64,000 bases of DNA from Bacteroidales bacterium (GCA_019416425.1 DXXK01000026.1:1-64000); one strand, 5' to 3'; counted from the stretch's first letter, positions 35,993 to 44,883 are shown. Numbers and translations: made by a program. The notes: a model not told the origin generated them from the sequence alone.

Positions 35993-36997
35993 ATGCTTAG
36001 GACTCATCTGAGACAAATGGCGGGAATAATGGCCATTGGTGGACTAATGTCGCTGGCGGCCTGCGGGGCGGGACGCAACCGACAGAGCGATTCCGTATCG
36101 GCGGAGACAACTGCCTATGCGGAAGCGAGTGTCGTGTCTGTACCGGAATTCTCGGCGGATTCAGCTATGTCCTACCTACGCCGTCAGGTTCAGTTCGGGC
36201 CACGCGTACCCAATACAGAGTCTCATCGCAAAGCGGCTGACTGGATGGTGGCGGAGCTGAAGCGTCATGGCGCGGAGGTACATGAACAGACCACAGACCT
36301 GACCGCCTTTGACGGCACGGTGCTGAAGTGCCGCAACATCTTTGCCCGCTTCAATCCGCAGGCGCAGGGCAACAGGCTTCTGTTGCTGGCGCATTACGAC
36401 ACGCGCCCCTGGGCTGACCAGGATCCTGATCCGGCCAACCATAAGCGGCCTATCGACGGCGCCAACGACGGCGCCAGCGGCGTGGCGGTACTGTTGGAGA
36501 CCGCGCGTCATCTTGCCGCGAGCAATCCCGGCGCGGGCATCGACATCCTGCTGAGTGACGCCGAGGACTACGGCGCGACCGAAGACGAGGATTCATGGGC
36601 AATGGGAGCGCGATACTTCGCTCAGCAGATGCAGGCCAACGGCTGGACGCCATCCACGGCCATACTGCTGGACATGGTGGGTGGCCGCGGTGCCAAATTC
36701 CCATACGAATACTTCAGCCGTCAGGCTGCCCCGACGCTGGACCGTGCTGTCCGAAAGGCCGCGGTCAAAGCCGGCTACGGACACATGTTCCCCGACACAC
36801 CGGGCTCGGCGGTGACCGACGACCACATAGAACTGATCAAGATGGGGATTCCCGCCATCGATATAATCGAGTACAACGAGGAGACCGGCTTCAATCCCAC
36901 CTGGCACACGATGGCCGACAACATCGACAACATCGACCCGGCGACACTCAAGGCCGTGGGGCAATCGTTGCTGCAATACATATATGAAAACAAATAA
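35993..36997 (+). CDS. M28-family lipoprotein, glutaminyl-peptide cyclotransferase-like
   Basis: A 334-residue exported lipoprotein (GGLMSLAACG). The M28 zinc-hydrolase fold shows LLAHYDTRPWADQDPD, IDGANDGASGVAVLL and LLSDAEDYGA, with DTPGSAVTDDH downstream, which hold the metal ligands. The AHYDTRPWAD and GANDGASG blocks are those of bacterial type II glutaminyl cyclases of Bacteroidota, which convert N-terminal Gln of exported proteins to pyroglutamate. An aminopeptidase role is the alternative. The promoter puts transcription start at about the ATG, so translation may be leaderless or begin at the Met of 36017. Confidence 0.85.
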   Translation: MLRTHLRQMAGIMAIGGLMSLAACGAGRNRQSDSVSAETTAYAEASVVSVPEFSADSAMSYLRRQVQFGPRVPNTESHRKAADWMVAELKRHGAEVHEQTTDLTAFDGTVLKCRNIFARFNPQAQGNRLLLLAHYDTRPWADQDPDPANHKRPIDGANDGASGVAVLLETARHLAASNPGAGIDILLSDAEDYGATEDEDSWAMGARYFAQQMQANGWTPSTAILLDMVGGRGAKFPYEYFSRQAAPTLDRAVRKAAVKAGYGHMFPDTPGSAVTDDHIELIKMGIPAIDIIEYNEETGFNPTWHTMADNIDNIDPATLKAVGQSLLQYIYENK

Positions 36998-37038
36998 ACA
37001 GACAGAGGACCGACAGGTCCCATTTTCGAAATAGAACA

Positions 37039-38331
37039 ATGGACTTCATACAAGAACTGACATGGCGCGGCATGGTCCACACGGTAATGCCGGGCACCGA
37101 CGAAGAACTTAAGAAAGGAATGACGACGGCCTATCTGGGCATAGACCCGACGGCCGACTCCCTGCATATAGGTCACCTGTGCGGCGTGATGATGCTGCGC
37201 CACTTCCAGCGCTGCGGCCATAAGCCGTTGGTACTGGTGGGGGGCGCCACCGGTATGATCGGCGATCCGTCGGGCAAGTCGGCCGAGCGCAACCTTCTGG
37301 ACGAGAAGACGCTGCGTCACAATCAGGAGGCAATCAAGAACCAGCTTCGCAAGTTCCTGGACTTCGACAGCGACGCTCCCAACCGCGCGGAGATGGTCAA
37401 CAACTACGACTGGACCAAGGATGTAACGTTCCTGGATTTTGCCCGTGAGATCGGCAAGCACATCACCGTGAACTACATGATGGCCAAGGACTCGGTGCAG
37501 AAGCGCCTTAACGGCGAGGCCCGCGACGGACTGAGTTTCACTGAGTTCACATACCAGCTGCTTCAGGGTTTCGATTACCTGACGCTGTACCAGGAGCGAG
37601 GATGCCGTCTGCAGCTTGGCGGTTCGGACCAATGGGGCAACATCACCACCGGTACGGAGCTGATCCGCCGTAAGCTTGGCGGCGAGGCATACGCCCTGAC
37701 CTGCCCGCTGATCACCAAGGCCGACGGCGGCAAGTTCGGCAAGACCGAGAGCGGCAACGTATGGCTTGACCCCGAGCGTACGTCGCCCTACAAGTTCTAC
37801 CAGTTCTGGCTGAACGTCAGTGACGAGGATGCCGAGAAGTATCTGAAGATATTTACTTTCCTGTCGCAGGACGAGATCAAGGCCCTGGCCGAGGAGCACG
37901 CCGTCAATCCCGGCGCGCGCCCCATGCAGAAGCGTCTGGCCAAGGAGTTGACAGAGATGGTGCACAGTCCCGAGGCATACCAGAGCGCCGTAGCCGCCAG
38001 CGAGATCCTGTTCAGCCCGAAGGCAGCGGAGTCACTGCATCAGGTAGACGAGAAGACACTGCTGGAGGTGTTCGAAGGCGTGCCGATGTTTGACATAGAC
38101 CGTGCCGAGCTGGAAGCCGGAATTCCATTAATCGACCTTCTGGCGGTCAAGTCGCAAGTGTTCCCCAGCAAGGGGGAAGCCCGCAAGATGATCCAGCAAG
38201 GTGGAGTGTCGGTCAACAAGGTCAAGGTGACGGATCCCAATCAGGTGATTGGCGCCGACCAGCTGCTTGGCGGCAAGTACATCCATGTGCAGAAAGGCAA
38301 GAAGAATCACCACCTGTTGAAGGCAAACTGA
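37039..38331 (+). CDS. tyrS: Tyrosyl-tRNA synthetase
   Basis: Charges tRNA-Tyr in translation. The 430-residue protein has the class I signatures HIGH (SLHIGHLCGV) and KFGKT (the KMSKS equivalent, GGKFGKTESG), the tyrosine pocket GSDQWGN, and a C-terminal S4 RNA-binding domain (about 365-425). It starts 41 bases after the M28 gene. Length is normal for bacterial TyrS. Confidence 0.97.
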   Translation: MDFIQELTWRGMVHTVMPGTDEELKKGMTTAYLGIDPTADSLHIGHLCGVMMLRHFQRCGHKPLVLVGGATGMIGDPSGKSAERNLLDEKTLRHNQEAIKNQLRKFLDFDSDAPNRAEMVNNYDWTKDVTFLDFAREIGKHITVNYMMAKDSVQKRLNGEARDGLSFTEFTYQLLQGFDYLTLYQERGCRLQLGGSDQWGNITTGTELIRRKLGGEAYALTCPLITKADGGKFGKTESGNVWLDPERTSPYKFYQFWLNVSDEDAEKYLKIFTFLSQDEIKALAEEHAVNPGARPMQKRLAKELTEMVHSPEAYQSAVAASEILFSPKAAESLHQVDEKTLLEVFEGVPMFDIDRAELEAGIPLIDLLAVKSQVFPSKGEARKMIQQGGVSVNKVKVTDPNQVIGADQLLGGKYIHVQKGKKNHHLLKAN

Positions 38332-38333
38332 CC

Positions 38334-38370
38334 TTAAGTCAGAAGTCATAGTTCATAGGTAATAAGTAAA
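38334..38370 (+). repeat. Dispersed GGTCA/AGTCA intergenic repeat, copy C
   Basis: AAGTCAGAAGTCATAGTTCA followed by TAGGTAATAAGT is a degenerate relative of the tracts at 5427 and 34832. It lies directly after the tyrS stop. Confidence 0.55.
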
Positions 38371-38381
38371 GAAACAGGAAG

Positions 38382-39101
38382 TTGAAACGGATAGCGATAT
38401 TGACTGACGGCAGCGCACCGGTTGCCACTGAGATGATGGAGACGCTGAACCGCGGAAGCCGTTACCGTATAGGCAAGGTCCCGGCGGAACTTGCCGCAGG
38501 CCAGCCTGATGCGTTGGCACAGGCGCTGGCTGGCGAGGGCGTAGAGTTCCTAATAGTGGAGGACCGTGCGGAGCCGCTGCCGGCGGACTTCCCCGTACGG
38601 TACATGACGATTGCCGAAGGAGAGGATGCCGTCGAGGCCACACGCCGCCTGATGGAGGAGTGTCCCGACTACGGTCCCGAGCGTCAGTGGGCCAAGGCTC
38701 TGGGCGAGGAATTCGCCGTGAAGCAGACGCCGCCACCTGTGCCCAGGGAGGAGGAGCAGACGCAATATCAGCAGCCGGTTCAGCCTCAGTTCGTTCCCCA
38801 GCAACCTCAGTATCAGCAGCCATACCAGCAGTCCATGGAGCATCCGAAGCGTCCTCCGATGCCGCGCAACTATCTGCTGTGGTCGGTGCTGACGACGATA
38901 CTGTGCTGTTTCGCAGCCGGTATCGTGGCGTTGGTGTTCAGCACACAGGTTACCTCGCGATATTATCGTGGGGATTACGCAGGTGCCGAACAGGCCTCGC
39001 GTAACGCCCAGATCTGGATCATCGCCTCGATTGTATTGAGCGTAATCAGCAATACACTCTATGTGCCCCTGATGCTGATATCCGGTTCGATGGGCATGTG
39101 A
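38382..39101 (+). CDS. CD225/dispanin-like membrane protein with a PurN-like N-terminal region
   Basis: A 239-residue protein starting at a TTG. The N-terminal part (KRIAILTDGSAPVATEMMET to about 100) resembles a degenerate formyltransferase (PurN) fold without its catalytic residues. A Gln/Pro-rich linker (about 115-155, QQPQYQQPYQQ) follows, then the C-terminal CD225 domain with two membrane spans (NYLLWSVLTTILCCFAAGIVALVFST and IWIIASIVLSVISNTL). Function unknown. A DUF2752 gene follows immediately, a common pairing. Confidence 0.75.
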   Translation: MKRIAILTDGSAPVATEMMETLNRGSRYRIGKVPAELAAGQPDALAQALAGEGVEFLIVEDRAEPLPADFPVRYMTIAEGEDAVEATRRLMEECPDYGPERQWAKALGEEFAVKQTPPPVPREEEQTQYQQPVQPQFVPQQPQYQQPYQQSMEHPKRPPMPRNYLLWSVLTTILCCFAAGIVALVFSTQVTSRYYRGDYAGAEQASRNAQIWIIASIVLSVISNTLYVPLMLISGSMGM

Positions 39102-39103
39102 CA

Positions 39104-39487
39104 ATGGACCGCAGGATGCGCCGAGGAATCATATGGACCACGGCTCTCGTAGCGGGAGTCGTGGCCCTTCTGGTATTCTACGCAACAGTTGATCCGTCTA
39201 CCTCACGCTATGTGCCGCGATGCCTGTTCCATGCCCTGACGGGGCTGGAATGTCCGGGCTGCGGCTCGCAGCGAGCGTTGCATGCGTTGCTGATGGGCGA
39301 CTTTCGAGGCGCATGGCATTACAACGCTCTTGTTGTGGCGGGCATAATTCCTGTGGCGCTTTACCTCTATGCCGAGTTTACGCGGATACGCCATCCCAGA
39401 CTATACGCGTTGCTGAACTCCATGCCGGCCATCACCATAATCGGCATCGTGATTGTATGCTGGGGGATAGGAAGAAACATTATATGA
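39104..39487 (+). CDS. DUF2752 membrane protein
   Basis: A 127-residue protein with three membrane segments (about 8-30, 65-90, 105-125) and the conserved motif CLFHALTGLECPGCGSQRALHALL between them (CPGCGxxR) that defines DUF2752. The function is unknown. The ATG at 39104 is used; a GTG at 39098 precedes it. It lies 2 bases after the CD225 gene and overlaps aroK by 4 bases. Confidence 0.88.
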   Translation: MDRRMRRGIIWTTALVAGVVALLVFYATVDPSTSRYVPRCLFHALTGLECPGCGSQRALHALLMGDFRGAWHYNALVVAGIIPVALYLYAEFTRIRHPRLYALLNSMPAITIIGIVIVCWGIGRNII

Positions 39488-40059
39488 AATCTGATAGGGA
39501 ATACAATCCTGCGGAACATCGTCCCATATTCATAATGGGATACATGGCATGCGGCAAGACGACGTTCGGGCGTGCGCTGGCCAATGCGGTCGGCAGGCGT
39601 TTCATAGACCTGGATTTCCATATCGAACAACGATACCACCGCACCATCAGCCATATATTCGCCGAACGAGGCGAAGCTGGTTTCCGTGAACTGGAGACTC
39701 GTATGCTCCGCGAGGTAGCGGAGATGGAGGACGTGATCGTGGCTTGCGGAGGAGGCACTCCCTGCTTCAACGACAATATGGTGACGATGGAGCGCAACGG
39801 AACCACCGTGTGGCTTGAGGCATCGCCGGGTCGGATAGTGGAGCGACTGATAATCAACAGAAGCCGTCGCCCCCTGATGGCCGACAAGAGTACCGATGAA
39901 CTGCTGGACGCCGTCAACGCCGGACTTGCCGCTCGTCATGAGTACTACAGCCGTGCCGGCATTCATTTCAACGGCGACCGGCTGGAGGACCGCTCGCAGA
40001 TTGACTCGACAATCGCCAGTTTCCTGGACCACCATCCGGAACTGTTTCCCACGAAATAA
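39484..40059 (+). CDS. aroK: Shikimate kinase
   Basis: Phosphorylates shikimate in aromatic amino-acid biosynthesis. The 191-residue protein has Walker A MGYMACGKTTFGR, the shikimate-binding DLD and FRELE (GEAGFRELETRML), CGGGTPCF and the RPLM lid. The ATG at 39484 overlaps the DUF2752 stop (ATGA); longer upstream frames overlap that gene. The N-terminus has about ten extra residues (KSDREYNPAEHRP). Confidence 0.95.
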   Translation: MKSDREYNPAEHRPIFIMGYMACGKTTFGRALANAVGRRFIDLDFHIEQRYHRTISHIFAERGEAGFRELETRMLREVAEMEDVIVACGGGTPCFNDNMVTMERNGTTVWLEASPGRIVERLIINRSRRPLMADKSTDELLDAVNAGLAARHEYYSRAGIHFNGDRLEDRSQIDSTIASFLDHHPELFPTK

Positions 40060-40080
40060 GATTACTGGAAGTTGGGGAAT

Positions 40081-40114
40081 TTTGCGGGACATAGATAAAA
40101 AATGATTAACTTTG
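40081..40114 (+). promoter_or_regulatory. Promoter of rnpA
   Basis: TTTG (40081-40084), 22 bases, TAACTTTG (40107-40114). It begins 22 bases after the aroK stop. The ATG at 40119 would fall almost on the start of transcription, so the ATG at 40143 is the likelier start. Confidence 0.7.
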
Positions 40115-40142
40115 CAGGATGAATGTTGATAATAACGACAAT

Positions 40143-40610
40143 ATGGTAGAGTGTTCGTCGGCAGCGCGACCATTGCGTTTCGGCAAGGCCGGAAGGTTGC
40201 GTCACCGGTCGCTTGTCGAGGGCCTGTTCGCCTCCGGCGAGTGTCTGTATGACTATCCCCTTCGGGTAGTATGGCGCAGACTGACCCGGGAGGAGATGGA
40301 ATCATCGTTTCGCAACGGAATGCCGCATGGCATAGGCCTTCTGCAGATGATGGTGACCATACCCAAGAAGAAGCGGCGGCATGCGGTGGACCGCGTGCTG
40401 ATGCGGCGCCGCATCCGGGAGGCCTATCGTCTGAACCGTCTGCCGTTGCTACAGGTCATCCGCCGTCTTCCCGACGGCGGTTATGTCCAGCTGGCATTCA
40501 TCTATCTTCACAACGATAACATGCAGTACGCGGACGTAGAGAGGAAAATGAAAAAACTTCTGTCGCGTCTCCAGAAACAAATCGAGCCGTCATGTCTTAT
40601 CGAACCATAA
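40143..40610 (+). CDS. rnpA: Ribonuclease P protein component
   Basis: Protein subunit of RNase P, which matures tRNA 5' ends. The 155-residue sequence has the start RPLRFGKAGRLRHRSLVEGLF, the central VTIPKKKRRHAVDRVLMRRR with the RNR-like basic motif, and IREAYRL. The ATG at 40143 is used because the 40119 ATG adds eight non-homologous residues and lies 5 bases from the -7 element. It overlaps yidD by 19 bases. Confidence 0.92.
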   Translation: MVECSSAARPLRFGKAGRLRHRSLVEGLFASGECLYDYPLRVVWRRLTREEMESSFRNGMPHGIGLLQMMVTIPKKKRRHAVDRVLMRRRIREAYRLNRLPLLQVIRRLPDGGYVQLAFIYLHNDNMQYADVERKMKKLLSRLQKQIEPSCLIEP

Positions 40611-40843
40611 TCCGTCACATAGTGTTAATTCCAGTGTATCTGTACCGGACGTGTATATCACCATTGCTTCCTCCGGTATGCAGGTACACCCCGACGTGCT
40701 CGCAGTATGCCGTAGAAGCAGTAATGACACATGGCATCTTCTCTGGCGGCTGGCTGGCCATCAAACGGATTTGCCGCTGCCATCCTTGGGGAGGATCAGG
40801 TTACGACCCGGTGCCACCCAAGAAATCCAAGAATCAACAATAA
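40592..40843 (+). CDS. yidD: Membrane protein insertion efficiency factor YidD
   Basis: An 83-residue protein with the amphipathic N-terminus (IVLIPVYLYRTCISPLLPPVCRYTPTCSQYAVEAV) and the CHPWGGSGYDPVP ending typical of YidD. It is thought to help the YidC insertase at the inner membrane. Coupled to rnpA by overlap, as in most bacteria. Confidence 0.95.
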   Translation: MSYRTIIRHIVLIPVYLYRTCISPLLPPVCRYTPTCSQYAVEAVMTHGIFSGGWLAIKRICRCHPWGGSGYDPVPPKKSKNQQ

Positions 40844-40872
40844 ATTATATCTACATTTCAGATTAGGTTATT

Positions 40873-41514
40873 ATGGAAATCATTGACATTCACACGCATC
40901 ATCCCGCACCGCAACCCCGGGGTGTGGTGGACGTGTCGTTCATCAGCCATCCGGACTATACGCTTTTGGATGGGCAGCTATATTCAGCTGGCATTCATCC
41001 GTGGGATACCCGTGAGGAAATTACGGAAGCACATTGGAGCGCACTTGAGGAATTGCTGCGCAAGCCGGCATTCATAGCCGTAGGCGAAGCGGGCGTGGAC
41101 CTGTCGGGCCGAGGCGGCATGATGTTCAGACAGCTGCAGGTGTTCCGTCGCCAGATCGAGCTGTCGGAGGAACTACGCAAGCCACTGGTGGTGCATTGCG
41201 TCAAGGCCGAGGATGTGGTCTGCGGACTGATACGCGACCTCCGGCCCACGCAGCCATGGATAATACATGGTTTCCGAAAGAAACCGGCGGCTGCCGAGCA
41301 ATTGTTGCGCGCCGGTTGTTATATTTCCATGGGGGAGCACTTCAATCCCGACACCCTTGCGGCAGTTCCGCGCGAACGGCTTCTGGCCGAGACCGACGAG
41401 AGCGAGAAGAGCATCGAGGAGATCATCGAGACCATGAGCACCGTCTCGGGCACGGACCTGCTGCCGGTGATTCGCGCTAATACGGCGAAGGTGCTGGGAA
41501 TAAGCGAGAAGTGA
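40873..41514 (+). CDS. TatD-family hydrolase/DNase
   Basis: A 213-residue member of the TatD metal-dependent hydrolases. Metal-site motifs: DIHTHH at the N-terminus, GEAGVDLS, VHCVKAED, IHGF and the closing AETDESEKS. It is shorter than typical TatD (about 260), with a trimmed middle region. Possible deoxyribonuclease or tRNA-related nuclease; the substrate is not assured. It follows yidD after 29 bases. Confidence 0.85.
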   Translation: MEIIDIHTHHPAPQPRGVVDVSFISHPDYTLLDGQLYSAGIHPWDTREEITEAHWSALEELLRKPAFIAVGEAGVDLSGRGGMMFRQLQVFRRQIELSEELRKPLVVHCVKAEDVVCGLIRDLRPTQPWIIHGFRKKPAAAEQLLRAGCYISMGEHFNPDTLAAVPRERLLAETDESEKSIEEIIETMSTVSGTDLLPVIRANTAKVLGISEK

Positions 41515-41578
41515 TCAACGGACTTCCCCGAACGGGAACATTAGGTTACAGAAAGGAAAGAAATAAAAAAGTTCCACT

Positions 41579-42079
41579 ATGAATAAATTCACAATCGGGG
41601 CAGTCGCTGCCCTCCTGGCCATCGCGATGCCGATGAATGCCGCACAAACCGCCAGCCAGCCTGACGAACAGGACATGAAGGCCCTGGCGACCGCCAACTG
41701 GTTCGTACCCCTGAGTTACGGAAACGTAGATTTCGAGATTCCGGCCGGTTCCATAGTCGAGAAGAAATCCACGTTGCTGGCCAAATATCCTGACGGTACG
41801 TTCGGAGTATCGATGGCCAACGAAGCCGGGCTACTGGAGCAGAAGATAGCCTTTGAGAAGGCACGCATGTATGCCACACAGTACAAATTGGAGGATCCCA
41901 AGGTCGAGAAGGTTACCGTCGACGGCCTGAAGGGAGCCAAGGCGGTAGGCAAGCTTGACGCACACACTGTGACGGTTCTGATCCTGGCCGTAGGCGACCA
42001 GCAGCTCACCTCCGTGGTCATGGCCACGCCAGAACGCGCGGACTGGGCTGACCATTTCCTAAGCTCGCTGAAACATTGA
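41579..42079 (+). CDS. Hypothetical secreted protein, 166 residues
   Basis: A signal peptide (MNKFTIGAVAALLAIAMPMNA) is followed by a compact alpha/beta domain (about 30-165, ATANWFVPLSYGNVDFEIPA, then KVTVDGLKGAKAVGKLDAHTVTV). No enzyme motif is recognised. It ends at a strong terminator and is preceded by a 64-base gap after the TatD gene. Confidence 0.75.
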   Translation: MNKFTIGAVAALLAIAMPMNAAQTASQPDEQDMKALATANWFVPLSYGNVDFEIPAGSIVEKKSTLLAKYPDGTFGVSMANEAGLLEQKIAFEKARMYATQYKLEDPKVEKVTVDGLKGAKAVGKLDAHTVTVLILAVGDQQLTSVVMATPERADWADHFLSSLKH

Positions 42080-42096
42080 CCACATTCCATTGGTGT

Positions 42097-42128
42097 AAGA
42101 GGCGACGGTACACTACCGTCGCCTCTTT
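42097..42128 (+). terminator. Rho-independent terminator after the secreted protein gene
   Basis: AAGAGGCGACGGTA (42097-42110) and TACCGTCGCCTCTT (42114-42127) form a 14-bp perfect stem with a CAC loop, followed by T residues. Confidence 0.9.
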
Positions 42129-42162
42129 GCCGTTATTTTTAAGTAGCTACTTAAAAGACAGT

Positions 42163-43050
42163 ATGATGAATCTTAAATCGATGTGCCGGCTGATTCGGCC
42201 ACAACAATGGGTTAAAAACGGATTTGTGTTTATTCCCATCTTTTTCGGACGTTCATTATTCGATGCCTGGGTATGGGTGGATGCCATCATCACTTTCCTT
42301 GCGTTCTGTGCGATTTCAAGTGCTGTCTATTGTATGAACGACATCCGGGACGTGGAAAGCGACCGGCGCCATCCCCGGAAATGCAAACGGCCGATAGCAG
42401 CCGGTGAAATCAGTGTGTCGCAGGCGTGGATTATGTTCGCAGCCTTCGTGTTGGCTTCGTTCGGACTCGCTCTGTTCTGTCTGAAGCGGATCACCGGACT
42501 ATATGTCTGTCTGATTTTAATGACCTATCTGGTTCTCAACATCGCGTACACCTTGGGTCTGAAGAAGGTTTCGATTCTTGATGTGTTCATAATATCGCTT
42601 GGATTCGTTCTGCGTCTTGCTGCCGGCGGCGTGTCGGAGAGTATTTCACTTACTCCTTGGATTGTGCTGATGACGTTCCTGCTGACGCTGTTCCTTGCAT
42701 TCGCCAAGAGGCGTGACGATGTGATCCTGCTGGAACAGTCAGGCCAATCGCCACGCGCAAGCGTAAGGAACTATAACCTGCAGTTCATGGACGCCACGCT
42801 CGGAATCCTGGCATCGATCACCATAGTGTGCTACATCATGTTCTGCGTCTCGCCGGAGGTCGTGACACGCATGGGCAGCGACTATGTCTATGTGTCGTCG
42901 GCATTTGTAATCGCTGGTATTCTGCGTTATCTTCAGATAGCTATTGTGAAGAAGGGAAGCGGCAGTCCCACCGAGGCCCTGATCCATGACCGGTTCCTGC
43001 AGAGCTGCATCATTCTGTGGGCGGTATTCTTTTTTGTGATTCTGTATTGA
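42163..43050 (+). CDS. UbiA-family prenyltransferase, decaprenyl-phosphate phosphoribosyltransferase-like
   Basis: A 295-residue polytopic enzyme with about eight spans. The first Asp-rich motif is NDIRDVESDRRHPRKCKRPIAAG (NDxxDxxxD) and the second lies near the YTLGLKKVSILD region. The N-terminal RLIRPQQWVKNGFVF is typical of the 5-phosphoribosyl-1-diphosphate transferases of arabinose/decaprenyl-phosphate synthesis; other UbiA roles (quinone synthesis) are possible. The ATG at 42163 is used; the longer frame starts inside the terminator. Confidence 0.85.
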   Translation: MMNLKSMCRLIRPQQWVKNGFVFIPIFFGRSLFDAWVWVDAIITFLAFCAISSAVYCMNDIRDVESDRRHPRKCKRPIAAGEISVSQAWIMFAAFVLASFGLALFCLKRITGLYVCLILMTYLVLNIAYTLGLKKVSILDVFIISLGFVLRLAAGGVSESISLTPWIVLMTFLLTLFLAFAKRRDDVILLEQSGQSPRASVRNYNLQFMDATLGILASITIVCYIMFCVSPEVVTRMGSDYVYVSSAFVIAGILRYLQIAIVKKGSGSPTEALIHDRFLQSCIILWAVFFFVILY

Positions 43051-43140
43051 GGACAGTGTTTGACTCATGAATATGCATTTGGATTAATACGATGCTTTTT
43101 AATTTTATTCAGTCATTATGAAAATATCGTAAGATTTGTG

Positions 43141-43148
43141 TAATTTTG
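43141..43148 (+). promoter_or_regulatory. -7 promoter element of the PCMD-domain gene
   Basis: TAATTTTG matches the consensus exactly. The ATG at 43153 is just 4 bases downstream, so translation more likely starts at 43168. Confidence 0.65.
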
Positions 43149-43167
43149 CAACATGTTACGAAATAAG

Positions 43168-44124
43168 ATGATTAAGACACTGATGTTGGTGAGCCTGCCG
43201 GCGTTGTTGATGTCATCGCGGGCTGACGCATTGACATTGGAAAAGATTAAATACGGCGACTTCTCGCAATGGGTTACACGCGACATCACCGAGTCGAAGG
43301 TCCTGGGTGGGAATACCAAAAGGGTATATGCCGTAGGCCCCACGAAGCATATCACGGGCAATTACGAATACCGTCCGGAGGGGGGCACGCCCTGGGCGTC
43401 GAGCAACGTGTATGCCAAGGTGTCCGGAGTGGTCAAGGCCTCGAACTCCGTCGAGCCGGCCGTGCTGCACGGCAACAAGGTCGCCAAGCTGCAGGCCAAG
43501 ATGGAGCATGTCAAGGTGCTGGGACTTCTCAACATGGACGTGATGGTGGCCGGGACACTCTATCTGGGCAAGCTGAACGAGCCCGTGACCTCGACGTCGG
43601 CACCGTTCTCCAAGATGGCCATGGGCATGCCCTACCGCAAGAGCCCCAAGGCGCTGGTGTATGACTTCCGTGTCGACATGCCCAATGTGAACACACGTGT
43701 GAAATCCACCGGACTGAGCCGCAAGAAGACCCTTCAGGGCCGCGACCAGGCCGAGGTCTACGTATTGCTTCAGTACCGTTGGGAGGACAATAACGGCAAT
43801 GTCTACGCTCAGCGCGTAGGCACGGGCCGCGAACGCTACAACAAGTCCATACCCTGGACCGTGGGCCATCAGCTGCCCATACATTACGGCGACATTACCA
43901 AAAAGCCCTTCTACAAACCGTGGATGGGTTTGCTTAACGGTGAGAAGGCATATTATGGATACAATTCCAAAGGCAAGCTTGTCCCGGTCAAGGAAGTTGG
44001 CTGGGCACCGATAGGGACTCAGCCCACGCATGTGCTGGTCATGGCCTCCACCTCGTGCGGCGAGCCGTTCGTAGGTACCGAAGGGCTGACCATGTACATC
44101 GACAACATCGCCTTTGGATTCTGA
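43168..44124 (+). CDS. PCMD-domain secreted protein
   Basis: A 318-residue exported protein (IKTLMLVSLPALLMSSRADA signal). It ends with the PCMD (putative carbohydrate metabolism domain) pattern, THVLVMASTSCGEPFVGTEGLTMYIDNIAFGF, a jelly-roll fold found in Bacteroidota. A glycan-binding function is usual but unproven. The Met at 43168 is preferred to 43153 because the promoter leaves no leader for the first. Confidence 0.8.
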   Translation: MIKTLMLVSLPALLMSSRADALTLEKIKYGDFSQWVTRDITESKVLGGNTKRVYAVGPTKHITGNYEYRPEGGTPWASSNVYAKVSGVVKASNSVEPAVLHGNKVAKLQAKMEHVKVLGLLNMDVMVAGTLYLGKLNEPVTSTSAPFSKMAMGMPYRKSPKALVYDFRVDMPNVNTRVKSTGLSRKKTLQGRDQAEVYVLLQYRWEDNNGNVYAQRVGTGRERYNKSIPWTVGHQLPIHYGDITKKPFYKPWMGLLNGEKAYYGYNSKGKLVPVKEVGWAPIGTQPTHVLVMASTSCGEPFVGTEGLTMYIDNIAFGF

Positions 44125-44136
44125 CAAAAGACTGTT

Positions 44137-44883
44137 ATGAAAATCGCATTGATAGGCTACGGCAAGATGGGTCACACCATCGAGCGGATAGCGAAGGAAC
44201 GCGGCAACGAGATCACCTGCCGCATAGACAAGGATAACCTGGAAGACTTGGGCAGCGAGGCCTTCCTGGGCAGTGATGTCGCGATCGAGTTCACCACACC
44301 GGCCACGGGCCGGGACAACGTGGAGCGTTGCATCGAGGCCGGAATCCCGGTGGTGAGCGGCACCACGGGTTGGCAGAAGGAACTGCCCGAAGTGCAGGAG
44401 CTGTGCCGCCAAAAGGACGGCTCGATGATATGGGCGTCCAACTTCTCGATCGGCGTCAATATCTTTATGGCCGTGAACAGACAGCTGGCTCACATCATGA
44501 ACGCCTTCCCGGCGTATAAGGCCAGCATGTCCGAGACACACCACATCCATAAGCTTGACCATCCGTCGGGCACGGCCGTGACGCTTGCCAACGCCATCGT
44601 GGGTGAGGTGGAACGTCTCAGCCAGTGGGCCGAGCAGGAAGGCGACGGGCAGCTCGCTTCCGACATCCTGCCCATCGCTCACGAGCGCCGTGGCGAGGTC
44701 CCGGGCATCCACACCATTGTATGGGACTCCCCTGCCGATGACATCACGATAACGCACAGTGCCAAGAACCGCGACGGATTCGCTCTCGGGGCAGTCCTGG
44801 CCGCGGAATGGCTGCCCTCTCACCCCGGCATACACACCATTCAGGAAATGCTCTCCGATATCTCAGGTTATGACTTCAAATAA
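44137..44883 (+). CDS. dapB: 4-hydroxy-tetrahydrodipicolinate reductase
   Basis: NAD(P)H-dependent reduction in diaminopimelate/lysine synthesis. The 248-residue protein has the nucleotide fold GYGKMGHTIE, VSGTTGW, ASNFSIGVN and the catalytic HHIHKLDHPSGTA. It overlaps lepB by 14 bases, implying a co-transcribed unit. Confidence 0.95.
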   Translation: MKIALIGYGKMGHTIERIAKERGNEITCRIDKDNLEDLGSEAFLGSDVAIEFTTPATGRDNVERCIEAGIPVVSGTTGWQKELPEVQELCRQKDGSMIWASNFSIGVNIFMAVNRQLAHIMNAFPAYKASMSETHHIHKLDHPSGTAVTLANAIVGEVERLSQWAEQEGDGQLASDILPIAHERRGEVPGIHTIVWDSPADDITITHSAKNRDGFALGAVLAAEWLPSHPGIHTIQEMLSDISGYDFK

